From contig JAFWFB010000046.1 of NCBI GenBank assembly GCA_017512625.1, forward strand, positions 1 through 7,511: a stretch of DNA of 7,511 bases. The letters are read 5' to 3'. Shown here piece after piece: positions 1-6,444 of this stretch (position 1 is its first letter; each line of letters begins with the position of its first letter). Made by a program: the position numbers and the translations under genes. The notes under the pieces are model-generated. The model had not been told where the DNA came from. It saw only the letters and a program-made list of their open reading frames with translations, and searched no databases. Source of the DNA: Erysipelotrichaceae bacterium. GTDB lineage: Bacteria > Bacillota_I > Bacilli_A > Erysipelotrichales > Erysipelotrichaceae.

Positions 1-1
1 A

Positions 2-448
2 GATTCAAACACCATCAAGGAACTTCAGAAAGCTGCTGTTTACCAGAACCCTGGTATGGCCGCTGCTTCCATGGTAAGTGCCCAGAATGATGCGATCCGT
101 ACCGCAGCCGGCAATGAAGCCGGAGCAACTGTCGGATTTATGGGTGTTAACATGGCTATGAATGCCGGTGGCGTCAATGCCCAGGATCTCTACAACATGG
201 CAGCTGCTCAGCCTAAGGCAGAACCTGCACCTGCAGTAGTTGAACCGGCCCTGGATCCTAATACCTGGACTTGTGAATGCGGTAGCGTCAATACCGGAAA
301 CTTCTGCCCACAGTGTGGAAAAGCAAAACCGGTAGAAGTCGTCTATAAATGTTCAGTCTGCGGATACGGCCCAACCGATCCAAAGAATCCACCAAAGTTC
401 TGTCCTGAATGCGGTAAGAAGTTCGGTGAGGAAGATTTAGTACGATAA
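2..448 (+). CDS. C-terminal part of an SPFH-domain protein with two zinc ribbons (YdjI-like), 5' truncated by the window
   Basis: The reading frame is open from the first bases, so this is the last 148 residues of a longer protein; the Met at position 56 is internal. The visible part starts with a helical, Ala/Met/Gly-rich stretch (KELQKAA, then NPGMAAASM), typical of the segment after the SPFH (band 7/stomatin-like) domain. A Pro/Ala linker and two C-terminal zinc ribbons follow. Ribbon 1 uses CxC...CxxC (cysteines 91, 93, 102, 105 of the visible part); ribbon 2 uses CxxC...CxxC (117, 120, 134, 137). SPFH-plus-zinc-ribbon proteins of this kind include B. subtilis YdjI, a partner in the PspA envelope-stress system. 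The two genes downstream are YdjG- and YdjH-like, which supports the assignment. The SPFH domain itself is outside the window, so identity rests on the tail and the neighbours. Confidence 0.8.
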   Translation, partial: DSNTIKELQKAAVYQNPGMAAASMVSAQNDAIRTAAGNEAGATVGFMGVNMAMNAGGVNAQDLYNMAAAQPKAEPAPAVVEPALDPNTWTCECGSVNTGNFCPQCGKAKPVEVVYKCSVCGYGPTDPKNPPKFCPECGKKFGEEDLVR

Positions 449-474
449 ATCAATCCATCATCCACTAGAAGATA

Positions 475-506
475 CAAGCGATTATGGATCCGTCCGTAAT
501 CGCTTG
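475..506 (+). other. Intercistronic hairpin between the ydjI-like and ydjG-like genes
   Basis: CAAGCGATTA (475-484) is perfectly complementary to TAATCGCTTG (497-506). The stem continues inward through a T-G pair (485/496) and GGA/TCC (486-488/493-495), leaving a TCCG tetraloop, for about 14 pairs. No T-run follows; the next bases lead straight into AAGGAGG at 513-519. It is therefore a poor intrinsic terminator. It is more likely a processing, stability or partial-attenuation element that sets different expression of the first and later genes. The structure is seen; the role is inferred. Confidence 0.6.
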
Positions 507-523
507 CTGTATAAGGAGGAAAT

Positions 524-1606
524 ATGGCCTTACAAGAATATAAGTGTCCGAATTGCGGAGGTGCACTTCAATTCGATTCCGCCAGCCAGAAGGTAAAATG
601 TCCGTATTGCGGAACGGAATTTGAAGCTGAAGTTTTCGACTCTTTGGACTCGGAACTGGACATTGAAAATACTGAAGACAAACTCGATTGGCAGAAAAAC
701 AACGAGGTCTATACCACCGAAGATGAAGATGCCAGTCTGAGGATCTTTGTCTGTGAATCCTGCGGCGGCGAGATCATCACTGATGCGGATACGGTAGCTA
801 CAAGCTGTCCGTATTGCGGAAATCCGGTCGTAGATAAAGGTAATGTCAAAGGCATGCTTAAGCCGGATCTGATCATTCCGTTTAAGCTGGATAAAAAAGC
901 AGCCAAAGACAAATACGAGCAGCATCTGCAAGGCAAGAAACTGCTGCCACCGATCTTCAAGGATAAGAATCACATCGATGAGATCAAAGGTGTCTACGTA
1001 CCTTATTGGGTATATGATGTCGATGCCAATGCCAACTACAATTTCCGTGCTACCACTTCCCATACCTGGAGCGATAGCTCTTACTACTATACCGAAACAT
1101 CCTATTATAATGTCTACCGTTCAGGAAACATCAGTTTCAATGCGATCCCGGTCGATGCTTCGACCAAGATCGCTGATGATCTGACTGAATCGCTGGAACC
1201 TTACGACATGAAGGATGCTATCCCGTTTAAAACGGCTTACCTGGCAGGATACATGGCTGATCGCTACAACATCGATTACGAGGAAAGTGAAAAGCGTGCC
1301 GATGAAAGACTGATCAGAAGTGCTGAACAGGCCTTTACCTCCACAGTCCGGGGTTATGAGACCGTGAGCAAGACCGCCGGCAATGTTTCCATCACCGACG
1401 GTATCGCCCGCTATGTGCTCTTACCGATCTGGATCCTCAATACGACCTGGAATGGTCAGCACTACACCTTTGCTATGAACGGACAGACCGGTAAATTTGT
1501 CGGTGACCTGCCGATAGATAACGGACAGTCGATCAAGTACTTCCTGCTCTATACCCTGATCCCGGCCATTATCATCACCGCCGTACTGGCCTTTGTGATG
1601 AAGTAA
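524..1606 (+). CDS. ydjG: Twin zinc-ribbon, C-terminally membrane-anchored protein (YdjG-like, TFIIB-type zinc ribbon annotation)
   Basis: This 360-residue protein is close in layout and length to B. subtilis YdjG. Two N-terminal zinc ribbons are seen: Cys8/11/26/29 (CPNCG, CPYCG) and Cys77/80/95/98 (CESCG, CPYCG). A conserved body of about 220 residues follows, with motifs I recognise from YdjG: VYVPYWVYDVD, IPVDAS, LEPYDMKDAIPFKTAYLAGY and FAMNGQTGK. One hydrophobic segment (about 339-358) ends the chain, which suggests a tail anchor with the ribbons in the cytoplasm. In Bacillus, YdjG, YdjH and YdjI work with PspA in the cell-envelope stress response; the molecular activity is unknown. 'TFIIB-type' refers only to the ribbon fold and does not imply a transcription role. 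The start is supported by AAGGAGG at 513-519. The stop lies 12 bases before the next chosen start, so the two genes are surely co-transcribed. Confidence 0.85.
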   Translation: MALQEYKCPNCGGALQFDSASQKVKCPYCGTEFEAEVFDSLDSELDIENTEDKLDWQKNNEVYTTEDEDASLRIFVCESCGGEIITDADTVATSCPYCGNPVVDKGNVKGMLKPDLIIPFKLDKKAAKDKYEQHLQGKKLLPPIFKDKNHIDEIKGVYVPYWVYDVDANANYNFRATTSHTWSDSSYYYTETSYYNVYRSGNISFNAIPVDASTKIADDLTESLEPYDMKDAIPFKTAYLAGYMADRYNIDYEESEKRADERLIRSAEQAFTSTVRGYETVSKTAGNVSITDGIARYVLLPIWILNTTWNGQHYTFAMNGQTGKFVGDLPIDNGQSIKYFLLYTLIPAIIITAVLAFVMK

Positions 1607-1618
1607 GGAGGAATGAAG

Positions 1619-3307
1619 ATGAAAAGAATACTGAGTATCTTATTATTGACCATCATCATGGGTCTATCCTTCATGACTCCGGTCTTGGCTAAGGATCAAT
1701 ATATCTATATCGACGAACACGAAGAATTCGATGTCACTTCATCCGAGATCGAAGAATTCGAAAGAATAACTGAAGAATACGAAGATAAATACGACATCGC
1801 TCCTTATGTATACCTCAAGGATGATACCAATGAATCGGATGATTACCGCGGTGCCTACGATGCCTGTCTGGAATTATATGAAAACTATGCTGATGATGAG
1901 GACGCTATCGTCTTTGCGATAACTCCTTCGACCGGCTCCTTTGAGTATTACATCTACTTCTTTGGCGAAGCTGCTGAACTTTTCAGCGATTCGGATGTTG
2001 ACAGTCTCTGGGAAAAAGCGACCACCAACGTCAGTACCTATGGCGATATCATCCGCAACTATTACCAGGCTTTAAATGCTAAAACAGCCTTATATACCAG
2101 CACTGATATCACCCAAGGCAAATATCTGGTCATCGAGGAATGCGATGAGTTCGATCTTTCAGTTTCTTCGATCAACGAGATCGAAAGCAAGGCGCAAGCT
2201 ATCGTCAACCGCTATGGTGTTGCACCTTACGTATATCTTAGAAACGATATCGGTCTGGCCCAGGAAGAGCAGGGTACCTACTATGCCTGCAATCTGCTTT
2301 ACAACAACATTCCGGAAACCGAAGCGATCATCTTCGCAATGACCCCTTCTGAGAGCACTAACGAATACTACATCACCTTCCATGGCAAGATCGCCCAGTT
2401 CTTCACTGAGGATGATGTTGATGCGATCTGGAATGAGGCCGCAACCAATGTCCATTCCTACGACGAAGTCATCATCAACTATCTCGATGTGATCGCCCAA
2501 AGGCTGGAAGGTCTGATCAACAGCTCGATCCCGGAACACCGTCAGGTACCGAGACTGCTGGATGATGCTGATATTCTAAGCAATGCTGAAGAAGCTGAGA
2601 TCCGCATGCTTCTGGATGAAGCCAGCGAGACCTACCAGATGGATATCTGTGTCTATACCGTCAACTCATTGCCTGAAGGCGTATCACATGCTGAATACGC
2701 TGATGACTACTATGACTATAGGGGTCTTGGCTATGGCGAAGGCGACGATGGTCTGCTTCTTCTGGTGACCATGGATCCGCGTTATATCTATATCACGACC
2801 TATGGTAAAGCCATCGATGTGATGACTGATGATAATATCGATTCGACCCTTGACGCGATCGTTGATGAAGGCTTCGCTGACGGCGATTACGCCGATGGTA
2901 TCAAAGCCTATGTCCGCAAGGTCGAGCGTTACATCAATCTCTATAACAACCCTGGTGATCCAACCGATCCGATCACTCCGGAAAAGCCAAAGAGCCTTGG
3001 CGAAAGGATCGCCAATTCCTCGATCTTCGGTATCCTTGGCGGATTGATCTCCGGTCTTCTTTCCACTCTGGGACTTAGGGGAAAGATGAAGAGCGTTCAT
3101 CGTCAGGTCAACGCCAACCGCTATTACAGTGCCGATTCTCTTGATGTCACCGGCGGCAGGGATGTCTTCCTCTATCGAAGCGTTTCCCGTACCCCAAGAC
3201 CAAAGAGCAGTTCATCCTCTTCATCCGGATCATCGGGCGGAGGTCACTCCTCTACCCATACCAGTTCTTCCGGAAGAAGCCATGGCGGAGGCGGAAGAAG
3301 TTTCTGA
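1619..3307 (+). CDS. Secreted, membrane-anchored protein with three tandem TPM-like domains (YdjH/YgcG-like)
   Basis: Two ATGs compete (1613 and 1619). AAGGAGG at 1605-1611 is only 1 base from the first but 7 from the second, so I start at 1619 (562 residues). A signal peptide is clear: KR, a hydrophobic core, and VLA-KD with cleavage after about residue 24. A canonical TPM domain spans about 312-441 (EAEIRMLLDEA, GDDGLLLLVTMD, TTYGKAID, YADGIKAYV). Two earlier units, about 26-153 and 167-295, are clearly homologous to each other (APYVYL at 61 and 202; TNVSTY/TNVHSY) and follow the same TPM pattern. A hydrophobic segment (about 469-486) is followed by a Ser/Gly/His tail ending GRSHGGGGRSF, typical of TPM proteins. 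The TPM domains should face outside, with the tail inside. Bacillus YdjH is about 250 residues with one TPM domain, so this copy is roughly doubled. TPM proteins are tied to envelope stress and photosystem repair; no enzyme activity is claimed. Confidence 0.85.
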   Translation: MKRILSILLLTIIMGLSFMTPVLAKDQYIYIDEHEEFDVTSSEIEEFERITEEYEDKYDIAPYVYLKDDTNESDDYRGAYDACLELYENYADDEDAIVFAITPSTGSFEYYIYFFGEAAELFSDSDVDSLWEKATTNVSTYGDIIRNYYQALNAKTALYTSTDITQGKYLVIEECDEFDLSVSSINEIESKAQAIVNRYGVAPYVYLRNDIGLAQEEQGTYYACNLLYNNIPETEAIIFAMTPSESTNEYYITFHGKIAQFFTEDDVDAIWNEAATNVHSYDEVIINYLDVIAQRLEGLINSSIPEHRQVPRLLDDADILSNAEEAEIRMLLDEASETYQMDICVYTVNSLPEGVSHAEYADDYYDYRGLGYGEGDDGLLLLVTMDPRYIYITTYGKAIDVMTDDNIDSTLDAIVDEGFADGDYADGIKAYVRKVERYINLYNNPGDPTDPITPEKPKSLGERIANSSIFGILGGLISGLLSTLGLRGKMKSVHRQVNANRYYSADSLDVTGGRDVFLYRSVSRTPRPKSSSSSSSGSSGGGHSSTHTSSSGRSHGGGGRSF

Positions 3308-3313
3308 TAAAAC

Positions 3314-3341
3314 AAAAAAGGGCATCACTGATGTCCTTTTT
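3314..3341. terminator. Bidirectional intrinsic terminator between the convergent ydjGHI-like and ATPase-module operons
   Basis: GGGCATC (3320-3326) pairs with GATGTCC (3330-3336), with one G-T pair on the plus strand and an ACT loop. The stem is extended by A5/T5 flanks (3315-3319/3337-3341). The T-run serves the plus-strand operon, whose stop is at 3305-3307. The A-run gives a T-run on the other strand for the gene that stops at 3358. A second T-rich stretch (3349-3359) adds to plus-strand termination. Confidence 0.85.
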
Positions 3342-3357
3342 ATTATGCTTTTTTTAT

Positions 3358-4083
3358 TTAACTTAGACCGGTTTGATCTTCCTTGTCCCTGGCAGCCTTA
3401 AGCAGACAGATGCCGAGGTTGGTATAGCGCATCAGCGAATTTCTTCCCTGCTCGATGAATTCCCAGGAATCCTGGTAATTGCCGATCTTGGAGAAGGTCG
3501 AAAAACTCAGATAATTGACAAAGCCGTCCACATCATTGCGGTACTTTTTAAGGAATGCTTCTGCGTAATCATCCTTTTGGGTATCGGAACAATTGCGCTG
3601 GTCATAGAGGACATGATCGAGATTGCAGGACATGTAATAGATGCTGTAAGGAATATCCCAGATCTTTCCGGTATTTACCAGGGTCCTGAGATTTCTTTGC
3701 TTCTGTCTGTTTCTGCCAAGCAGGCTAGGAACATCATTGCAATGGATGCCGTCGTCATAATAACGGACATCCTTATGTGAACGGTCCAGTTTGACATCTT
3801 CATCCGGCACAAACGATCCATCCATATCCGTCACCTGAATGATCTGGGCGAAGTCATCCTTGTGGAAGTGCCGGTTATTGGCGTATTTGGTGACGATGCC
3901 GGTGACCAGCTTGACGATCGAGCCCGATCTTTCCCTGGATCTGGTAGTGATATCCCCTCTTACTACATGAACATGGACCTGGTCAGGATCGAACAGGCGG
4001 GAAAAGAAGTAACCCAAAGCGATATCATCAGACGGTCCTTCGACGATGACCAGAACTACCTTACGGTTACTCAAACAGTTCAC
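3358..4083 (-). CDS. TOPRIM-like partner protein of the upstream AAA ATPase; conserved, function unknown
   Basis: The protein has 241 residues from a GTG start. AAGGA (complement of 4089-4093) lies 5 bases upstream, and the GTG overlaps the end of the ATPase gene by 17 bases, implying translational coupling. Near the N-terminus a strand (KVVLVIVEG) ends in Glu15 of VEGPSDD. About 70 residues on comes IIQVTDMDGSF, with Asp86 and Asp88. This Glu...DxD order is that of TOPRIM-type nuclease domains (OLD nucleases, AriB of PARIS, RloB-like proteins), where it binds metal. The C-terminal half (DGFVNYLSF, WEFIEQGRNSLMRYTNLGI) matches no domain I can name; similar hypothetical proteins beside ATPases in gut Bacillota seem familiar, from memory only. 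No signal peptide or membrane segment is seen, so it should be cytosolic. A nuclease role is inferred from motifs plus context and is not certain. An ATPase-regulated small-molecule or RNA-processing enzyme is an alternative. Confidence 0.6.
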   Translation of the reverse strand: MNCLSNRKVVLVIVEGPSDDIALGYFFSRLFDPDQVHVHVVRGDITTRSRERSGSIVKLVTGIVTKYANNRHFHKDDFAQIIQVTDMDGSFVPDEDVKLDRSHKDVRYYDDGIHCNDVPSLLGRNRQKQRNLRTLVNTGKIWDIPYSIYYMSCNLDHVLYDQRNCSDTQKDDYAEAFLKKYRNDVDGFVNYLSFSTFSKIGNYQDSWEFIEQGRNSLMRYTNLGICLLKAARDKEDQTGLS

Positions 4084-5401
4084 CTGCTTCCTTAAAGGCC
4101 ATGGCTATCTCATAGTTATCCTTGCCATCATAGGCCTCTTTTTCCTCAGAGAGGATGATATCCCGGTAATAGATATCACGCAGATTCAGGTTCCGGCGCG
4201 GGCTAAAGCGCACGTAACGGTTATCCTGATCGGTCGAGGTAAAGGCGATGAAGTTATGATTGATGGTTTCCAGCGGTCTTAAATTATGGGAAGTGAAGAT
4301 CAGCTGGCCCTTTCCCTGTTCAGAGATGATCATCAAAAGTTCACCTAAAAGATATTCGTAAATGCCGGAATCCAGCTCATCGATCGCTACGGTGATCGAT
4401 GGACGATTGAAGACCATGATCATCAGCTGAAGGATCGAGACGATCTTTTTGATGCCATCGGATTCATTGCTGAAAGGAATGGCCTTGCCGGTCTTATAGG
4501 AGATAAGCTGGATCTGGGTACCCATCTGACCGTTTTCCATCAGGGAGTTGCCTAAGGTAGTAACACCTAAAGTCAGATTCGGGATGATCTGCTGCAGGAC
4601 GATGTTCATGCTGTTGATGATCTTTTCGATCTGTGATACCAGATCGCTTGGAATGATAGCCGGTTTGTTTAACGGTAGTAACAGATGACCGGAATTATCA
4701 TCCATATATGGCAAAGGCAAAGTATTCAGGGTTATAAGACCATTGCTTTCCGTACCAACCACGAATAACTGATTCTTTCCATAGTTGGCCAGATCGTTCA
4801 GGATCTTCAGATAGATCGGATTCTTGCAGTTCTTATCGAAGATCTTCATGGTCTCTCTCGCAAAGATGAAAGACATCGACTGCTTGGCTGAAAGCTTCTT
4901 GTTTACCAGCATGTCGGTAGCATCGATCTTGCCACAAAGATCCTGGTAGCGGCTTTTTGGCACAAAGACATCCTTGGTATCCGTATCGATCAGTACGCTT
5001 TTGCGGATCTTCTGCTTTTCGCCCTGATAGGCGAAGCTTAAGCATTCATCGGCGATCTGGATGTTTTTTCTGTCAACATCCTTTTCCTCGACGATATCAA
5101 AGCTGTACCAGACATCGAAGTGATCTTCTTCTTCATCGATGCTGAATTTGAACTTGAAGGTAGCTTTCTTGGCTTCAACATGGATATTGTCAATGAAAAG
5201 ATCAAAGACCCTGCGGCCGCTTAAGACCAGTTTGAGGATCTTTAAGGCATCGATCAAAGCCGTCTTGCCTGAACCGTTCTGGCCATAGATGCCTAAGACG
5301 CTGGCTCTGTATCCTTTCACTTTGTTGGAAAGGTCGATGCTTCCATGGCGGACATTCTTATAGTTTTCAATAGTTATTTCCTGTATTCTTACTTTGCTCA
5401 T
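4067..5401 (-). CDS. AAA family ATPase of the ABC/SMC-like (AAA_15/AAA_21) type, first gene of a two-gene module
   Basis: The 444-residue chain opens with the usual start of RecF/OLD-like ATPases (IQEITIENYKNVRHGSIDL). Walker A follows (GQNGSGKT, 40-47, Lys46). A long insert lies in the middle, about 60-300. Next come an ABC-signature-like NESDGIKKI (312-320), Walker B with catalytic Glu (VAIDELDSG, Asp341/Glu342), and a switch histidine (IFTSHN, His372). These all fit an ABC-type head that dimerises on ATP. It lacks a fused TOPRIM domain; the next gene supplies a TOPRIM-like protein in trans. That split layout is known from AriA/AriB (PARIS), RloA/RloB and AbiLi/AbiLii-like systems. The ATG has AGAGG (complement of 5408-5412) at 6 bases. 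No convincing promoter is seen in the roughly 20 bases between it and the upstream terminator, so expression may depend on read-through or a promoter inside the hairpin region. ATPase class is firm; a defence role is inferred. Confidence 0.85.
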   Translation of the reverse strand: MSKVRIQEITIENYKNVRHGSIDLSNKVKGYRASVLGIYGQNGSGKTALIDALKILKLVLSGRRVFDLFIDNIHVEAKKATFKFKFSIDEEEDHFDVWYSFDIVEEKDVDRKNIQIADECLSFAYQGEKQKIRKSVLIDTDTKDVFVPKSRYQDLCGKIDATDMLVNKKLSAKQSMSFIFARETMKIFDKNCKNPIYLKILNDLANYGKNQLFVVGTESNGLITLNTLPLPYMDDNSGHLLLPLNKPAIIPSDLVSQIEKIINSMNIVLQQIIPNLTLGVTTLGNSLMENGQMGTQIQLISYKTGKAIPFSNESDGIKKIVSILQLMIMVFNRPSITVAIDELDSGIYEYLLGELLMIISEQGKGQLIFTSHNLRPLETINHNFIAFTSTDQDNRYVRFSPRRNLNLRDIYYRDIILSEEKEAYDGKDNYEIAMAFKEAGELFE

Positions 5402-5409
5402 ATTTAACC

Positions 5410-5421
5410 TCTAATATTAGA
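5410..5421. promoter_or_regulatory. Perfect 12-bp palindrome over the ATPase ribosome binding site
   Basis: TCTAATATTAGA reads the same on both strands and overlaps the AGAGG site of the ATPase gene by three bases (5410-5412). It also abuts the 5421-5462 hairpin. It could be an operator or simply AT-rich coincidence; no regulator can be assigned from the sequence. Confidence 0.3.
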
Positions 5422-5462
5422 ATACAAAAAATACCGATACAGGTATCGATATTTTTTGTATT
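5421..5462 (-). terminator. Long hairpin terminator after the glsB-like gene, just upstream of the ATPase gene
   Basis: AATACAAAAAATA (5421-5433) is perfectly complementary to TATTTTTTGTATT (5450-5462). After one C/A mismatch, CGATAC (5435-5440) pairs with GTATCG (5443-5448). Read on the minus strand, the GC-containing core is followed by a T6 run, fitting an intrinsic terminator for the gene that stops at 5478. It sits 20 bases before the ATPase start codon, so any transcript reaching the ATPase from upstream must read through it. Confidence 0.75.
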
Positions 5463-5477
5463 GTATTGTTATTTATC

Positions 5478-5713
5478 TTATAACTTGATGGCTTTCATGA
5501 TATAGACAACGATGATTGCACCCAGAACACCGGCGATGAAATCAGCGATGATTCCATTGAAGCTGATACCGATGATACCGAAAAGGATCTTAGCAACCAG
5601 ACCACCGACAACACCGAGTACTACGCTCTTAACGATGTCCAGTTGGTGCCTAATAACATGGATGCCAGATAACCTGCACATCCGCCGATAACTAAACTAA
5701 TTAATAATCCCAT
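5478..5713 (-). pseudogene. GlsB/YeaQ/YmgE-family small membrane protein gene with a one-base frameshift
   Basis: The true start is ATG at 5713-5711, with AGGAGG (complement of 5720-5725) 6 bases upstream. That frame gives MGLLISLVIGGCAGYLASML and then LGTNW, the usual N-terminus of this family, but continues TSLRA and stops. From about position 5640 another frame continues the family exactly (DIVKSVVLGVVGGLV ... GIIADFIAGVLGAIIVVYI). One missing G in TGG-AC (complement of 5639-5645) explains it: TGG-GAC would restore a 78-residue protein of normal length with three membrane segments. Family members are small inner-membrane proteins linked to general stress (GlsB, 'transglycosylase-associated'); biochemical function is unknown. 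An alternative is a sequencing or assembly error. The TGG context is not a recognised slippery site, so programmed shifting is less likely. An internal start at 5681 would lack the first membrane segment and has no clear binding site. Confidence 0.8.
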
Positions 5714-5786
5714 GATTAACCTCCTGTTATACGCTTTTTAATATCATTTTAAGAAGCACCGGGAAACCCTTAGTGATTCTGAATAA

Positions 5787-5792
5787 ATTATA
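5787..5792 (-). promoter_or_regulatory. Possible -10 box for the glsB-like gene
   Basis: TATAAT is present on the minus strand, in GTTATATAATT, 73 bases before the ATG. No good -35 hexamer lies 16-18 bases upstream. Either an activator or an alternative sigma factor would be needed, or the box is chance. The 5714-5819 stretch otherwise holds only a weak GGG/CCC hairpin near 5757-5775. Confidence 0.3.
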
Positions 5793-5819
5793 TAACAAAT
5801 ACCTTTAATATGTAGGAAA

Positions 5820-5847
5820 TTGACAATCCATGTGGGTGTTTTATAAT
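5820..5847 (+). promoter_or_regulatory. Consensus vegetative (sigma-A) promoter of the XRE regulator gene
   Basis: A perfect -35 TTGACA (5820-5825) and a perfect -10 TATAAT (5842-5847) are separated by 16 bases. Transcription should start near 5854, giving a leader of about 24 bases before the ATG at 5878. Because of this, an in-frame ATG at 5830 lies inside the promoter and is not the start. Confidence 0.9.
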
Positions 5848-5877
5848 TTTGTTAAAGACAAACAGGAGATAATAATT

Positions 5878-6390
5878 ATGGCAAAAAAGAATGTAGGTAC
5901 CCTGATCAAGGAAGCCCGTACCGCAGCCGGATGGACCCAGGCCCAATTGGCCAGAAAGGTAAGCGGCCTTTCAGCCGATGATATCAGCAAGATCGAAAGA
6001 GGTGTCGTTCACCCAAGCGATGAACAGTTAAGAAAGCTGGCCAAAGTATTAGGTGTAACTCAGAAATCGCTTCTGGAAGCACCAAAGGGAGGAACATCTT
6101 CCAAGACAACTTCATCTACCAAGCCTTCTTCTTCATCATCTTCATCTTCAGCCAGCAAGACGTCGATGAAGGTAACAGCTACCGAGAAGAAGCTGGTCGA
6201 ACTCTACCGCAAGGCTGATACCAAGACCAAGAAAGCCGCCATGGATGTCCTCAAGGAAGATGAAACCGATCTACAGGATCTGCTAAGCAATCTTTTAGGA
6301 AACATCGCAGGAAATAACAACAACAGTAGTAGTAGCAACAACAGTCCTGATCTGTTGCAGGCACTGCAGTCGCTGATATTCAAAAAATAA
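5878..6390 (+). CDS. XRE-family helix-turn-helix regulator with Ser-rich linker and Asn-rich C-terminal region
   Basis: The ATG at 5878 follows AGGAG by 9 bases and gives 170 residues. Residues 6-66 form an HTH_3/Cro-C1 type domain: TLIKEARTAAGWTQAQLARK, then DDISKIERG and PSDEQLRKLAKVLGV. Residues about 72-97 are a Ser/Thr/Lys linker with eight serines in a row (84-91). A predicted helical unit follows (ATEKKLVELYRKADTKTKKA, 101-120), resembling the short C-terminal segment common in small XRE proteins. An Asp/Leu stretch, an Asn/Ser tract (147-156) and a final amphipathic helix (DLLQALQSLIF) end the chain. The gene is monocistronic, with its own strong promoter and terminator. No operator palindrome is obvious at the promoter, so autoregulation cannot be claimed. 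The target genes are unknown. The low-complexity segments are coded by mixed codons and look like real linkers. Confidence 0.85.
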   Translation: MAKKNVGTLIKEARTAAGWTQAQLARKVSGLSADDISKIERGVVHPSDEQLRKLAKVLGVTQKSLLEAPKGGTSSKTTSSTKPSSSSSSSSASKTSMKVTATEKKLVELYRKADTKTKKAAMDVLKEDETDLQDLLSNLLGNIAGNNNNSSSSNNSPDLLQALQSLIFKK

Positions 6391-6392
6391 GT

Positions 6393-6422
6393 AAAAAAGC
6401 AGTTTACATAACTGCTTTTTTT
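6393..6422. terminator. Bidirectional terminator between the XRE gene and sdpI
   Basis: AAAAAAGCAGTT (6393-6404) pairs perfectly with AACTGCTTTTTT (6410-6421) around a TACAT loop. T-runs result on both strands, serving the XRE gene (stop at 6388-6390) and the minus-strand gene that stops at 6445. Confidence 0.9.
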
Positions 6423-6444
6423 ATTCCTTCTTCAGAAGCTTAGA

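Noticed and set aside
530..1063. Long open frame on the minus strand opposite the ydjG-like gene
   Set aside because: It lies wholly inside a well-supported gene, has no ribosome binding site or family resemblance, and its sequence is what the opposite codon pattern would give.
3129..3401. Plus-strand frame overlapping the end of the TPM gene and the terminator
   Set aside because: It runs through a strong terminator and out-of-frame over the Ser/Gly tail; no start signal.
3373..3780. 135-codon plus-strand frame opposite the TOPRIM-like gene
   Set aside because: Antisense shadow: hydrophobic, no recognisable domain, and the minus-strand gene has motifs, a start site and coupling to its neighbour.
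5639..5650. Programmed ribosomal frameshift at the glsB-like break
   Set aside because: A -1 shift would give the right product, but CAAC-TGG is not an X-XXY-YYZ slippery heptamer and no stimulatory hairpin is evident; mutation or sequence error is simpler.
5830..5877. Upstream in-frame ATG for the XRE gene
   Set aside because: It lies inside the promoter spacer, ahead of the predicted transcript start, while the ATG at 5878 has its own AGGAG.
6109..6165. TCT/TCA-rich tract as a possible repeat element
   Set aside because: It is in frame within the XRE gene and codes the serine linker; no unit repeats at a fixed period.
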